From Clostridioides difficile_A (GTDB lineage: Bacteria; Bacillota; Clostridia; Peptostreptococcales; Peptostreptococcaceae), in NCBI GenBank assembly GCA_945909635.1, contig OX246690.1, forward strand, positions 3,100,001 through 3,164,000: 64,000 nt of DNA. The letters are read 5' to 3'. The notes under the pieces were generated by a model, which saw nothing but the letters and a program-made list of their open reading frames with translations, ran no database searches and had not been told where the DNA came from. A program made the translations under genes and the position numbers. Shown here in pieces: positions 27,003 through 35,980 of this stretch (the stretch's first letter is position 1; every line of letters starts with the position of its first letter).

Positions 27003-27053
27003 CTTTATCTAGATTTTATAAATTTATTGTACCATGAGACTTTATTAATAACA

Positions 27054-27075
27054 AATTGATAATTTCCTATCAATT
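27054..27075. promoter_or_regulatory. Candidate LysR-type operator (dyad)
   Basis: A perfect inverted repeat AATTGATA-N6-TATCAATT lies 170 bp before the cluster's first gene and 220 bp before the divergent LysR gene. This is the usual layout for a LysR regulator binding site. Assigned from symmetry and location. Confidence 0.5.
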
Positions 27076-27296
27076 CATAGATTTTGTTTATAGATTTTAT
27101 TTACAGGATAATTATTTTACTTTTCTAGCGCATGATATAAATATCTTTATCATATATTTCAGACAAAAAACGATAAATTTCTTTAAAAGCTTTTATTCTT
27201 ACTACATAATCATATATAATAAAAATGTGAAAATATCTTAAAGGTCAACTTCTCCAAATATATAAATAAAAATACTCAGGAAAGGATGAACAAAAA

Positions 27297-28178
27297 TTGA
27301 ATTTATACCACCTACGCTATTTTGTTACACTGGCACATTTAGAACATTATACAAAAGCAGCAGAAAATTTATCTATAACACAACCAAGCTTAAGTCATGC
27401 TATATCTTTGCTAGAAAGTGAACTTGGAGTGGCTCTATTTGAAAAGGAAGGTAGAAATATAGTCCTTACTAAATATGGAAAAATATTTTTAAAAGATGTG
27501 GAAAAATCATTAGAAATTTTAGATTCAAGTGTAAAATCATTAAAAATAACTGGTACTGGTGAAGGGCAAATCGACTTAGCCTTCCTTAGAACACTTGGTA
27601 CTGACTTTATCCCTGATATAGTACATAAGTTTTTAAAATCTAATCCTGATAAATCAATAGATTTTAAATTCCATACTGGTGTAACTACAGACATTATTCA
27701 AGGTCTTAAAGAAAGAAAATATGATATTGCATTTTGTTCTAAACTTGAAAAAGAAAAGGGAATTGAATTTATACCTGTTGCTAAACAAGATTTAGTATTA
27801 ATTGTACCATATAGCCACCCATTAGCTGCAAAGGATACTATAGACTTAAAAGAAACCATACCTTATCCTCAAATAGTATTTAATCAGAGAAGTGGGCTTA
27901 GATATATAATTGATGATATGTTTAAAAAAATAAATCAACAACCTAACATAGTCTATGAAGTGGAAGAAGACCAAGTCATTGCTGGATTAGTTGCAAAAAA
28001 TTTTGGAATTGCAGTAGTCCCAAATATGAATATGCTCAGCTTTACAAAAGTGAAAGTAATTCAGATTGTTCACCCAAGTTGGGAAAGAAATTTCTATTTA
28101 GCAGTTATAAAAGATAGATATTTACCTCCTGCAATTAAAAACTTTAAAAATTTTGTCATTAAAAACGCTCAACTATAA
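27297..28178 (+). CDS. LysR-family transcriptional regulator, divergent from the shikimate-type cluster
   Basis: This 293-aa protein has an N-terminal winged helix-turn-helix (LRYFVTLAHLEHYTKAAENLSITQPSLSHAISLLESELGVALFEKEGRNI) and a periplasmic-binding-like effector domain (about 90-290). The start is TTG at 27297, about 10 nt after AGGAAAGG. The upstream ATG at 27286 runs into a stop, and the TTG gives the typical LysR N-terminus MNLYHLRYF. It probably controls the five-gene unit on the other strand with a shikimate-like coinducer (inference from orientation). Confidence 0.9.
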   Translation: MNLYHLRYFVTLAHLEHYTKAAENLSITQPSLSHAISLLESELGVALFEKEGRNIVLTKYGKIFLKDVEKSLEILDSSVKSLKITGTGEGQIDLAFLRTLGTDFIPDIVHKFLKSNPDKSIDFKFHTGVTTDIIQGLKERKYDIAFCSKLEKEKGIEFIPVAKQDLVLIVPYSHPLAAKDTIDLKETIPYPQIVFNQRSGLRYIIDDMFKKINQQPNIVYEVEEDQVIAGLVAKNFGIAVVPNMNMLSFTKVKVIQIVHPSWERNFYLAVIKDRYLPPAIKNFKNFVIKNAQL

Positions 28179-28232
28179 TTTATTGATAAAGGGGTTATTT
28201 TCAAATATCCTCTTTTATTATTTTTATAAAAT

Positions 28233-28345
28233 AAAAAAATCTATACTTTTAAAAGTATAGATTCCTAACTGACAGTCGGCATCCGAGTCTCAGTAATTAT
28301 CGTTATACAACAGCAACTGAGTTCCAGTTCCTGAATAACTAAGTT
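28233..28345 (-). ncRNA. Probable small RNA gene, structured, about 113 nt, family not recognised
   Basis: A perfect consensus sigma-A promoter (28352-28380) points at this segment, and a 26-nt perfect hairpin followed by T7 (28233-28263) ends it. In between the DNA is less AT-rich than its surroundings and can fold into a three-way junction. The outer stem is AACTG (28325-28329) with CAGTT (28267-28271). One arm is CTCAGT (28316-28321) with ACTGAG (28289-28294), and the other is a short CGG/CCG hairpin near 28277-28285. No open frame of note lies inside. It follows the DUF3800 stop codon. It does not resemble 6S, SRP, tmRNA or a riboswitch class that I know. Confidence 0.7.
28238..28263 (-). 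terminator. Terminator of the small RNA
   Basis: The perfect palindrome AATCTATACTTTT/AAAAGTATAGATT is followed by T7 on the minus strand. On the plus strand no T-run follows, so it belongs to the minus transcript and not to the LysR gene. Confidence 0.85.
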
Positions 28346-28351
28346 ATTTAC

Positions 28352-28380
28352 ATTATAACAGACTTTGTAATACTTGTCAA
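28352..28380 (-). promoter_or_regulatory. Consensus sigma-A promoter of the small RNA
   Basis: TTGACA (28375-28380) and TATAAT (28352-28357) are separated by exactly 17 nt, a perfect match. It lies directly after the stop codon of the DUF3800 gene, so it cannot serve that gene. Confidence 0.88.
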
Positions 28381-28386
28381 TACTGT

Positions 28387-29250
28387 CTATCTCATTTTTT
28401 CAAGCCATGGTCCAACAGGCTCTATAATAGGAACCTCTTTGAATCCCCAATTTCTTATGTCATTCACACTAGTCGGAGTATATATCTTATTTCTTACAGA
28501 TTTAAATATTTTATTTTTTTCTCCATATTGCATACACTTTGGATTAGCTTCTATTAATCCTCTTCTTGCTCTACTAAGAGGATTACATAAAATATCTGCT
28601 ATCTCCAAACCTTCTCTATAATCTACATCTTCCTTTTTAGCAATTATAAACCCTTTAACCTTATCTCTTAATTCTTCATCTATGTCTAAATATATTGTTC
28701 CATTATTAAAAACATCGAAAAATGCCTTTTGTACTTTTAAATTTGATACATCATCCCTTGATTCGATAACTATTCTTGCAGATTCCACAGTTTCATTATT
28801 TACAAACGAATAAAAGTTCTGAAGTACATGTATAAAAGCCACTACATAAGGTTCTTTTGAAGGCGCATAATATTTTTTTAATCTAGCTTTATCTACTGTT
28901 ACTGATATTATAGTACAATCTAATCTAGATAGAAATAAGGGCAACTCATCATAAAAAAACTTAATCTGTGAATCATCAAACTTCTCAAAAGCTCTTGATT
29001 TTCTCGATATATCCGTCAAATGTATTCCTATATTACTAGTCCCAAAGCACTGTTCTTTAAATACATCCATTTCCTTCCTTAAGGAACAGACATAATCTCC
29101 TTGACTCACTGCATATTTATATTCAAAAATTACTCCTGTTAATGTAAATGGGTCTTCATGATTTATATCTGCCCTTCCACTTTCATCGATAAACATTATA
29201 TATTTTTTCTTTGTAATCTTACTCACCCTCTTAACATATGATGATAGCAT
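28387..29250 (-). CDS. DUF3800 domain protein
   Basis: This protein has about 287 aa. The motif YIMFIDESGRADIN near residue 17 and the late REGLEIADILCNPLSRARRG with acidic residues match DUF3800, a putative RNase H-like fold often found in mobile or defence contexts; its activity is unproven. Conserved acids include D and E in FIDESG and D in EIADIL. The start is uncertain: the ATG at 29250 has no good binding site, and AAGAGGG lies about 25 nt further in. No phage or transposase genes are adjacent. Confidence 0.75.
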   Translation of the reverse strand: MLSSYVKRVSKITKKKYIMFIDESGRADINHEDPFTLTGVIFEYKYAVSQGDYVCSLRKEMDVFKEQCFGTSNIGIHLTDISRKSRAFEKFDDSQIKFFYDELPLFLSRLDCTIISVTVDKARLKKYYAPSKEPYVVAFIHVLQNFYSFVNNETVESARIVIESRDDVSNLKVQKAFFDVFNNGTIYLDIDEELRDKVKGFIIAKKEDVDYREGLEIADILCNPLSRARRGLIEANPKCMQYGEKNKIFKSVRNKIYTPTSVNDIRNWGFKEVPIIEPVGPWLEKMR

Positions 29251-29324
29251 CTATATCCATTTTATATGAGTTTTAAAAATATTCCAAGATTTTTATATAA
29301 CTTAAATTTAAATTTAAACTAAAA

Positions 29325-29379
29325 AATTGAGATGTAAAAACAATCAACGCTTTTGGCGATTGGATTTCACATCTCAATT
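29325..29379 (-). terminator. Terminator of cwp22
   Basis: The arms AATTGAGATGT and ACATCTCAATT plus an inner CAATC...GATTG stem form a long hairpin, followed on the minus strand by T6. Confidence 0.85.
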
Positions 29380-29406
29380 ATAGTTATTTCTCAATGTATA
29401 GTTCTA

Positions 29407-31341
29407 TTATTTTCCAATAATATCCATTAATTTATCCATTACTATATAAGATACTCCTCCTCCAATTTGATAAGGAGTTTCAACTTTTTTATTTGCAAAT
29501 ACTCTTTGTTGTTCTGATGATAATCCTGAATTATCCATTAAAACTATCGGTGAATGTAGTTTTACAGCTAATGGTCCAGCTGATAAAGCATCAACTAAAG
29601 TATCTGATTTACTAACTAATATAGCCTGTAAATCAACATCTCCATAGAATTTCTCTATTACTTTCGCATTAGTATCTACTCTGCTATTTCCATATATTCT
29701 ATTTCCTGAAACATCTTCAGTAGTTATCTCGTTCATTTTTGCTATTGTTGAATCATTAATTGCACTTGGTCCACCTATAAAGTATGCATTTTCTAATTTT
29801 CTTTCTGTTAGCCATGCATAAGATTCTTCAGTTATTCCATCTTTTTTAACTAATATTATAGGTTGCTTTTCTTCTCCAGCTTTAGAAGCTATAGATAGCG
29901 CGTCTGCTTCTCCACTTCCAGAAACCATATAAGCTGTTTTTATTTCTTCCCTACTTCCAAGTTCTGTAGCTATTTTTGTAGCAGTCTGGTATCTATCTTG
30001 ACCTGCTATTCTCTTTGTTTCTGTATTAAAAGTAGTTTTTATTTCTTGTTCTAATTTAGAGCTTATTGCATTTTCTCCACCTATCAATATTACTGTTTTA
30101 GGTGCTAATAACTTCATTTGTTCAATAGTCTCAGATGGTAATTTATCTGTATTAGTAAGAAGTATTGTTGAGTTATAACTACTTGCCAAAGGAGTAGCTG
30201 TTATACCATCAGCTATTGCATTACCATTTACTAATACAACAGTATCTGAACTCTCAGCATTCCAATTTCCAACTGAACTTATCTTCTTAGCTGTATCAAA
30301 TCTATTTGCTCCTATAACTGTGTCCCATGTAGGATTTATAGTTCCATCTTCATTGAAAGTATAATCTTTTCCATCTATTTTTTGAGTGCCAGTTAGCATT
30401 TTACCATCTTTATCTAAATAGTAAGATTTTCCTTCTATTTGTTGCCATCCGGTCTGCATTACTCCTGTTTTGTCAAAGTAATATTTGTTACCATCTATTT
30501 CTTGCCATCCTATAACTGCTAATCCATCAGCATCTAGGTAGTATTTCTTTCCATCTTTTTCTTGCCATCCTGTTTGCATTACTCCATCTGCATTAAAGTA
30601 ATAAGTCTTTCCATCAATTACTTTCCATCCAGATACTCTTACTCCATCAGTTCCCAAGTAATATTTTTTGTTGTTAATTGTTTTCCATCCTGTTTGCATT
30701 ACTCCTGAAGCATCAAAATAATACATTTTTCCATTTATTTTTAACCAACTATTTTTTTGGTATGTTCCATCAGATTTTACATAATACTTCTTACCATTCT
30801 CTGTTTTCCATCCTGTTTGGTTTAAATTTATCTTATATTTTGCTGCTATTTTTATATAACTATCATTACTATAATCTATAATTACATCTGAACCCACTGG
30901 AACTTGGTCAAATAACCATCTAACTTCTTTATTGTGCATTCTTATACATCCACCAGAAATATGCTTTCCTATAGAACTCTCATCATTATTTCCATGTATT
31001 CCATATGTATCTCCATAAGTTCCTTTTAACGCTAGTCCCATCCATCTATCTCCTAATGGATTTCTTGGACTTCCTCCAGGTATATTACCTTTATAATATG
31101 GTCTATTTTTTATCTTATTAACTACTTTTGTCTTCCCTGTTGGTGTCTCTGAACCTTTTTTCCCTGTTGCAATTTTAAACTCTTTTACAAGTTTACTATT
31201 TACAAAGTATCCTAGAGTATTTTTTCTTGAGTTTACTATAATTACATGCTTACTAGCTGCACTTGATTCTGGTACACCACATGCAAATACTAAAACTAAA
31301 GTCAGTGCTAGTACTAAATACTTTTTTAGACTTTTTTTCAC
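29407..31341 (-). CDS. cwp22: Cell-wall L,D-transpeptidase with choline-binding-like and CWB2 repeats (Cwp22/Ldt-Cd2)
   Basis: This 644-aa secreted protein has a signal peptide (1-29, ending SSAAS) and a YkuD L,D-transpeptidase domain (about 30-160) with HGN (116-118) and the catalytic SGGCIRMH (129-136, Cys132). Seven or so 20-residue W/Y-G repeats follow (WKTENGKKYYVKSDG type, about 180-330). Three CWB2 repeats (about 335-644; GANRFDTAKKI, AGQDRYQTATKIA, YGNSRVDTNAKVI) anchor it to the wall polymer PSII. It makes 3-3 peptidoglycan crosslinks, which predominate in C. difficile. The start is GTG at 31341, 5 nt after GAGGGGGAAG; the frame extends upstream without a binding site. I recognise it as Cwp22/LdtCd2. 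Confidence 0.93.
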   Translation of the reverse strand: MKKSLKKYLVLALTLVLVFACGVPESSAASKHVIIVNSRKNTLGYFVNSKLVKEFKIATGKKGSETPTGKTKVVNKIKNRPYYKGNIPGGSPRNPLGDRWMGLALKGTYGDTYGIHGNNDESSIGKHISGGCIRMHNKEVRWLFDQVPVGSDVIIDYSNDSYIKIAAKYKINLNQTGWKTENGKKYYVKSDGTYQKNSWLKINGKMYYFDASGVMQTGWKTINNKKYYLGTDGVRVSGWKVIDGKTYYFNADGVMQTGWQEKDGKKYYLDADGLAVIGWQEIDGNKYYFDKTGVMQTGWQQIEGKSYYLDKDGKMLTGTQKIDGKDYTFNEDGTINPTWDTVIGANRFDTAKKISSVGNWNAESSDTVVLVNGNAIADGITATPLASSYNSTILLTNTDKLPSETIEQMKLLAPKTVILIGGENAISSKLEQEIKTTFNTETKRIAGQDRYQTATKIATELGSREEIKTAYMVSGSGEADALSIASKAGEEKQPIILVKKDGITEESYAWLTERKLENAYFIGGPSAINDSTIAKMNEITTEDVSGNRIYGNSRVDTNAKVIEKFYGDVDLQAILVSKSDTLVDALSAGPLAVKLHSPIVLMDNSGLSSEQQRVFANKKVETPYQIGGGVSYIVMDKLMDIIGK

Positions 31342-31450
31342 TATAACTTCCCCCTCTTTTAGAAACATTACTACATGTGTCTAATTATAACATAAAATTA
31401 CCAATCCCTTATATTTACAAATTTGTTACATTTATACATTTAATAATATT

Positions 31451-32464
31451 CTATTCCTCATATCCATTTGGATTCATGCTTTGCCATCTCCACGAATCTT
31501 GACACATTTCTTCAAGTTCATATTTAGCTTTCCATCCAAGCTCTTTTTCTGCCTTAGAAGAATCTGCATAACACATAGCTACATCTCCAGCTCTTCTTCC
31601 TACAATCTTGTATGGTATTTCTTTTCCACTTGCTTTAGAAAATGCTTTGACTAAATCGAGAACACTATAGCCCTTCCCAGTTCCTAAATTATAAACAACA
31701 AGACCTGGATTTTCTTCTAATTTTTGTAATGCTTTTACATGACCAGCAGCTAAGTCTAATACATGTATATAATCTCTAACCCCTGTCCCATCATGTGTTG
31801 GATAATCATTCCCATACACACTTAATTCTTTTAATTTACCTACTGCTATTTTTGTTATATAAGGCATTAAATTACTTGGAACTCCATTTGGCTCTTCACC
31901 TATTCTACCACTCTTATGAGCACCTACTGGATTAAAGTATCTTAGAAGTGCTATATCTAATGAATCGTCTGCCTTCGATATATCTACTAACATCTGCTCT
32001 ATCATAAGCTTAGTTCTTCCATATGGATTAGTTACAGAAAGTGGGAAATCCTCTAATATAGGACAAGTATGTGGGTCTCCATATACAGTGGCTGAAGAAC
32101 TAAATACAAATTTTTTAACATCATATTCTCTCATTAATTCAAATAGATTTAAAGTACTTATTAGATTATTGCTATAATATTCAATTGGTTTTTCTACTGA
32201 TTCACCAACAGCCTTTAAAGCTGCAAAATGTATAATTGACTCAATATTATTTTCTTTAAATACAACATGCATTTCATTTTTATTTCTGATATCAATATTA
32301 TAAAATTTTATTGGTTTTCCAGATAACTCTTTAATTCTATCAACGACTATTGAATTGCTGTTGCTTAAGTTATCAACTATAACAACTTCATAACCTGATT
32401 CTAAAAGTTCTATTGCTGTGTGGCTTCCTATATACCCTGCTCCCCCAGCTACTAAAACTGCCAT
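31451..32464 (-). CDS. galE: UDP-glucose 4-epimerase
   Basis: This 337-aa short-chain dehydrogenase-type epimerase has the NAD motif GGAGYIGSH, a central FSSSATVYG, the catalytic Y-x3-K as YGRTK, and RYFNPVGAHKSGRIGE. It interconverts UDP-glucose and UDP-galactose in the cytoplasm. The ATG follows AAAGAGGTAATT, and the gene starts 23 nt after galU in one unit, so together they supply UDP-sugars for wall polysaccharide and glycolipids. cwp22 follows after 109 nt. Confidence 0.95.
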   Translation of the reverse strand: MAVLVAGGAGYIGSHTAIELLESGYEVVIVDNLSNSNSIVVDRIKELSGKPIKFYNIDIRNKNEMHVVFKENNIESIIHFAALKAVGESVEKPIEYYSNNLISTLNLFELMREYDVKKFVFSSSATVYGDPHTCPILEDFPLSVTNPYGRTKLMIEQMLVDISKADDSLDIALLRYFNPVGAHKSGRIGEEPNGVPSNLMPYITKIAVGKLKELSVYGNDYPTHDGTGVRDYIHVLDLAAGHVKALQKLEENPGLVVYNLGTGKGYSVLDLVKAFSKASGKEIPYKIVGRRAGDVAMCYADSSKAEKELGWKAKYELEEMCQDSWRWQSMNPNGYEE

Positions 32465-32487
32465 AGTAATTACCTCTTTTCTAATAT

Positions 32488-33363
32488 TTATTTTTCACTT
32501 ACTTTTTTTCTCATATAATCCATTAAATCATCTTTTAGATTTTCTCTTTTTAATGCAAAGTCTATTGTCGCCTCTAAAAAACCAATCTTATCTCCTACAT
32601 CATATCTTTTTCCTTCAAAGTTATATGCGTAAATAGCCTCTTGCTTCCCTAGAGTCTGAAGCGCATCTGTCAGTTGTATTTCTCCACCTTTACCAGGTGC
32701 TTGCTTCTCTAATATATCAAAGATTGCAGGCGTTATTATATATCTTCCAAGTATAGCTATATCTGATGGTGCTTCTTCAATTGCAGGTTTTTCAACCATA
32801 TCCTTAACTTTGTATACTCTCTCTTCTATATGTTTCACATCTAATATACCATATTTATTAGTATCTTCTTTAGCTATCTTTTGTACACCTAGAACAGTTG
32901 TTTTATACTCATTATAAGTATCTATTAATTGTTTTAGGCAAGGAACTTTTGAGTCTACTATATCATCACCTAATAATACAGCAAATGGTTCATCACCTAT
33001 AAAGCTTTTTGCACAGTAGATTGCATGTCCAAGACCTTTTGGCTCTTTTTGTCTTATATAATGAATATTTACCATATTTGATATATCTCTTACCATTTCT
33101 AACATCTCAGTCTTACCTTTTTGTTCTAATTCTAACTCTAATTCAACTGATTTATCAAAATGGTCTTCTATAGATTTTTTATTTCTACCTGTTATTATAA
33201 GAATTTCTTCAATCCCTGATTCTATAGCTTCTTCTATTATATACTGTAAAGTTGGCTTATCTACTATAGGAAGCATTTCTTTGGGCTGTGATTTTGTTGC
33301 TGGTAAAAACCTAGTCCCTAGCCCTGCTGCTGGTATTATCGCTTTTTTAACTGTCATCTGCAT
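32488..33363 (-). CDS. galU: UTP-glucose-1-phosphate uridylyltransferase (GalU)
   Basis: This 291-aa enzyme has the nucleotidyltransferase signature AIIPAAGLGTRFLPATKSQPKEMLPIVDKP, then FAVLLGDDIV and GKGGEIQLTDAL. It makes UDP-glucose from glucose-1-phosphate and UTP. The frame extends to 33432, but a sigma-A promoter (TTGAAG at 33427-33432, TATATT at 33404-33409) puts the transcript start near 33397. The ATG at 33363 behind AAGAAGGGTG is therefore the true start. Confidence 0.95.
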   Translation of the reverse strand: MQMTVKKAIIPAAGLGTRFLPATKSQPKEMLPIVDKPTLQYIIEEAIESGIEEILIITGRNKKSIEDHFDKSVELELELEQKGKTEMLEMVRDISNMVNIHYIRQKEPKGLGHAIYCAKSFIGDEPFAVLLGDDIVDSKVPCLKQLIDTYNEYKTTVLGVQKIAKEDTNKYGILDVKHIEERVYKVKDMVEKPAIEEAPSDIAILGRYIITPAIFDILEKQAPGKGGEIQLTDALQTLGKQEAIYAYNFEGKRYDVGDKIGFLEATIDFALKRENLKDDLMDYMRKKVSEK

Positions 33364-33403
33364 TTTTTCACCCTTCTTCGTAAATTTTCTCTTGTACCAA
33401 ATT

Positions 33404-33432
33404 AATATACCATATTTATACTTTTTCTTCAA
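33404..33432 (-). promoter_or_regulatory. Sigma-A promoter of galU-galE
   Basis: On the minus strand TTGAAG and TATATT are separated by 17 nt; the predicted start is about 33397. It decides the galU start and shows that galU-galE need not depend on the three genes upstream. Confidence 0.7.
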
Positions 33433-33472
33433 ATTCTATATTATCCCAATAATTAATATCTTAAGACCATAT

Positions 33473-33498
33473 AAGGTAGATGAAATTTCATCTACCTT
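33473..33498. repeat. 26-bp perfect palindrome between the acidic-protein gene and galU
   Basis: AAGGTAGATGAAA/TTTCATCTACCTT is fully symmetric. The tail on the minus strand is ATATGGTC (no T-run); on the plus strand it is TTAATTTTATG. It may be a weak terminator for the upstream genes or a binding site. Confidence 0.5.
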
Positions 33499-33555
33499 TA
33501 ATTTTATGAGTTAATATATTATTGTTTATATTTTTATCTAAAACTTATATAGGCA

Positions 33556-33876
33556 CTAAATTTCATCCAAGATACCTTTAATATCACTATCTATATCATC
33601 ATCCAAATAAGAATCTAAATCTTCTAAATCAACTTCTAGTTCTTGATATGTCATATCAACACTTACATCTTCATCTATATCCATTTCAGATATCAATTCT
33701 CCTAAAATACTATTTCCATCAGTATCTAAATCTCCATCTATATCTTCACCTATATAATTTTCATTTAAAATTTCGTCTAAATCAATCTCATAATAAACTT
33801 CATTATTTTTTTCATCTCCTGAGTTTAATCCTAAAAACTCATAGTTAAAATTCCAAACATTGTATTTACTTGACAT
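33556..33876 (-). CDS. Small highly acidic protein, function unknown
   Basis: This 106-aa protein is extremely rich in Asp and Glu in its last 80 residues (DLDEILNENYIGEDIDGDLDTDG and similar). No domain is recognised. It begins 11 nt inside the end of the 663-aa gene, with AGGAGGAATAAAG before the ATG, so the two are translated together and probably work together. No signal peptide or membrane segment is seen. Confidence 0.6.
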   Translation of the reverse strand: MSSKYNVWNFNYEFLGLNSGDEKNNEVYYEIDLDEILNENYIGEDIDGDLDTDGNSILGELISEMDIDEDVSVDMTYQELEVDLEDLDSYLDDDIDSDIKGILDEI

Positions 33877-35857
33877 ACTTTATTCCTCCTGTGAAAAACA
33901 TATTTTCATCTAGTTTATTTGCTCCATAATCAACAGAATTATATATTTTTTCAATTATGTCTTTTCTTCTTTCATTTGTTCCATTATTTAATGTCAATTG
34001 TCTAAATACATATGTATTTGTTATTCTTTCGAATAATATTTCTTTTATACTATCATCATTGATATTTTTGTAGCTTTTCCATAAAACTTCAAATAACTTA
34101 AACATTTCTCTACTAGTTTCATCCACATAATAAGGATACATATTTTCCACCAAATGATTTAATCTGGATATAGCTTGTTTTAAAAATACATCAAGACTTG
34201 CACTTTCACTTTCCTTTAGCATTCTATAATTATATTTCTTCTTATCCTCTCCTGATATTACAAATATAATGTTGTCTAAGCTTTTCTCAACTTCATCTAA
34301 ATAACTACTGATGTTGTATGATAAATCAAATAATAAATTTTTAATCTGCTTAAATACCTGCATATCAAGCTTAACATTATATTTTTCAAATAACTCTATT
34401 TCTTGATTTTCTAACATCCTTGGCATATAAGCTGATAATAAGTCTAAATTGTTTCTTTGTTCTTGTACTTGCTTATAAAGTTCATTTATAACATCTATTC
34501 TTATTTCATCATTTAATTCTTTTTTGAGAACTTTATCAAACTCATACTTCATATAATAAATATTTCCAAAGAAATTAAATATTATCATATCATTCATAGC
34601 TTTAGACCAGTTTTTATATAACACTTCAATGGATGTATCTTTAAGTAGAGGTTGTTTTGCGTATATAAATACATCTTGCATAAGTTTTTGAACCATATTT
34701 TTACTTAGATTCAAAGTTAGTTTTTGATTATTAAATTTTATTTCTGTTTCTACAAAATTAGAATTTTCACTTTCAAGCTCTTTATTAATTACAATATCTT
34801 TTACATCACTATTTTTTATAGATATAATTTCTTTTTGAAAAGACTTTAGAATAGTCAGGCTATCGAAATCTTCTTGAATAAAAAATGGAGCATGTTTTAA
34901 TGTATATCCTACTATTTCATTTTCTATATCATTTAAATCATCTATTTCCATAAGTTCTTTATTTTTATCATTTATGTGTAAGTTGAAGACATTCTTATTG
35001 TCGTATAATATAATATCTTCTCCAAAATTCAACTTTGAACAGTTATCTCTTGCTGACTTTACAATAGTCTTTTTAGACTTCTTATTTATAAAAATTAATT
35101 GTTCTTGATATTTTACTAAAAGCATATTTGTGTTTTTGTAATCAAATCCATCTATATTTCCTGATATCTTACAAAATACTATATCACAATCTTTAGGTAG
35201 GTTTCCTATTTTTTTATTATCTCTAACCTTTTCATTTAAATCAGATGGAACTATATTCTCTATATTGTTATTGAATATAGATACAGACCTTACTATAAGC
35301 CCTTCTCTTTCCATATGAAAATAGCCTTTTAAAGATACCTTTTTATCTTCTAAAATATATCTTTCTATATCATCAAAGTTTATTTCAAATCTATTTTTGC
35401 CACTAATAAATATGAACTTCTCATTATCCTTATTTATTCCACCCATATAAAACTTATTGTCATCTAAACTTAATATAGTCATATTATCCTTTAGATAAAA
35501 TATAAATTCTCTTTGACTCTTACAAATTAAATCGTATTCATCCACAGTTATTTTCATAGTCAGATTTGCTGTAACATTCTTACTTGAATTTTCACTTTTT
35601 ATATAAAAAGGTAAGTTATTTCCATAAACAATTATGTTAGAACCTTCTAAAACTGCTTCTAATTTTTCTTTATTATCTGAAAAACTATATATGTATTTTA
35701 CTCCTGTATCATCATTAACTTCATCTGCTTTGCTAATTATTATATTACCTAAATTTGTTATATGAAGTTTTTTATATTCTTTTGAGTATCTACTGATACC
35801 ATTAAGCTCAAAGCCATCTGAAAGCTCATATATGATTTTTTCTCCTAATTTCAACAT
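33866..35857 (-). CDS. Large protein of unknown function upstream of galU
   Basis: This 663-aa protein has no signal peptide or clear membrane segment, so it is probably cytoplasmic. The N-terminal 330 residues are rich in beta-type hydrophobic-polar alternation (KYIYSFSDNKEKLEAVLEGSNIIVYG, NKFYMGGINKDNEKFIFISGKN), suggesting repeated small beta domains. Residues about 400-650 are helical and charged (LKKELNDEIRIDVINELYKQVQEQRNN). I recognise no family. The ATG follows GGTGGTGAAGG. It is paired with the acidic protein and lies downstream of the SPOR-domain gene. Confidence 0.65.
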   Translation of the reverse strand: MLKLGEKIIYELSDGFELNGISRYSKEYKKLHITNLGNIIISKADEVNDDTGVKYIYSFSDNKEKLEAVLEGSNIIVYGNNLPFYIKSENSSKNVTANLTMKITVDEYDLICKSQREFIFYLKDNMTILSLDDNKFYMGGINKDNEKFIFISGKNRFEINFDDIERYILEDKKVSLKGYFHMEREGLIVRSVSIFNNNIENIVPSDLNEKVRDNKKIGNLPKDCDIVFCKISGNIDGFDYKNTNMLLVKYQEQLIFINKKSKKTIVKSARDNCSKLNFGEDIILYDNKNVFNLHINDKNKELMEIDDLNDIENEIVGYTLKHAPFFIQEDFDSLTILKSFQKEIISIKNSDVKDIVINKELESENSNFVETEIKFNNQKLTLNLSKNMVQKLMQDVFIYAKQPLLKDTSIEVLYKNWSKAMNDMIIFNFFGNIYYMKYEFDKVLKKELNDEIRIDVINELYKQVQEQRNNLDLLSAYMPRMLENQEIELFEKYNVKLDMQVFKQIKNLLFDLSYNISSYLDEVEKSLDNIIFVISGEDKKKYNYRMLKESESASLDVFLKQAISRLNHLVENMYPYYVDETSREMFKLFEVLWKSYKNINDDSIKEILFERITNTYVFRQLTLNNGTNERRKDIIEKIYNSVDYGANKLDENMFFTGGIKYVK

Positions 35858-35910
35858 ACCTTCACCACCTAAACAAAATTATAAGTATTCTCTAAAGGTG
35901 AACAAAATGC

Positions 35911-35950
35911 CTCAAAATAAATAATATCCTTTAATACTCTTTATTTTGAG
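35911..35950 (-). terminator. Hairpin after the SPOR-domain gene
   Basis: The arms CTCAAAATAAA and TTTATTTTGAG enclose an 18-nt loop. The tail GCATTTTG is weak, so partial read-through to the next gene is likely. Confidence 0.5.
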
Positions 35951-35980
35951 ACATAATTTCTCCTTATTTTTTATAATATC

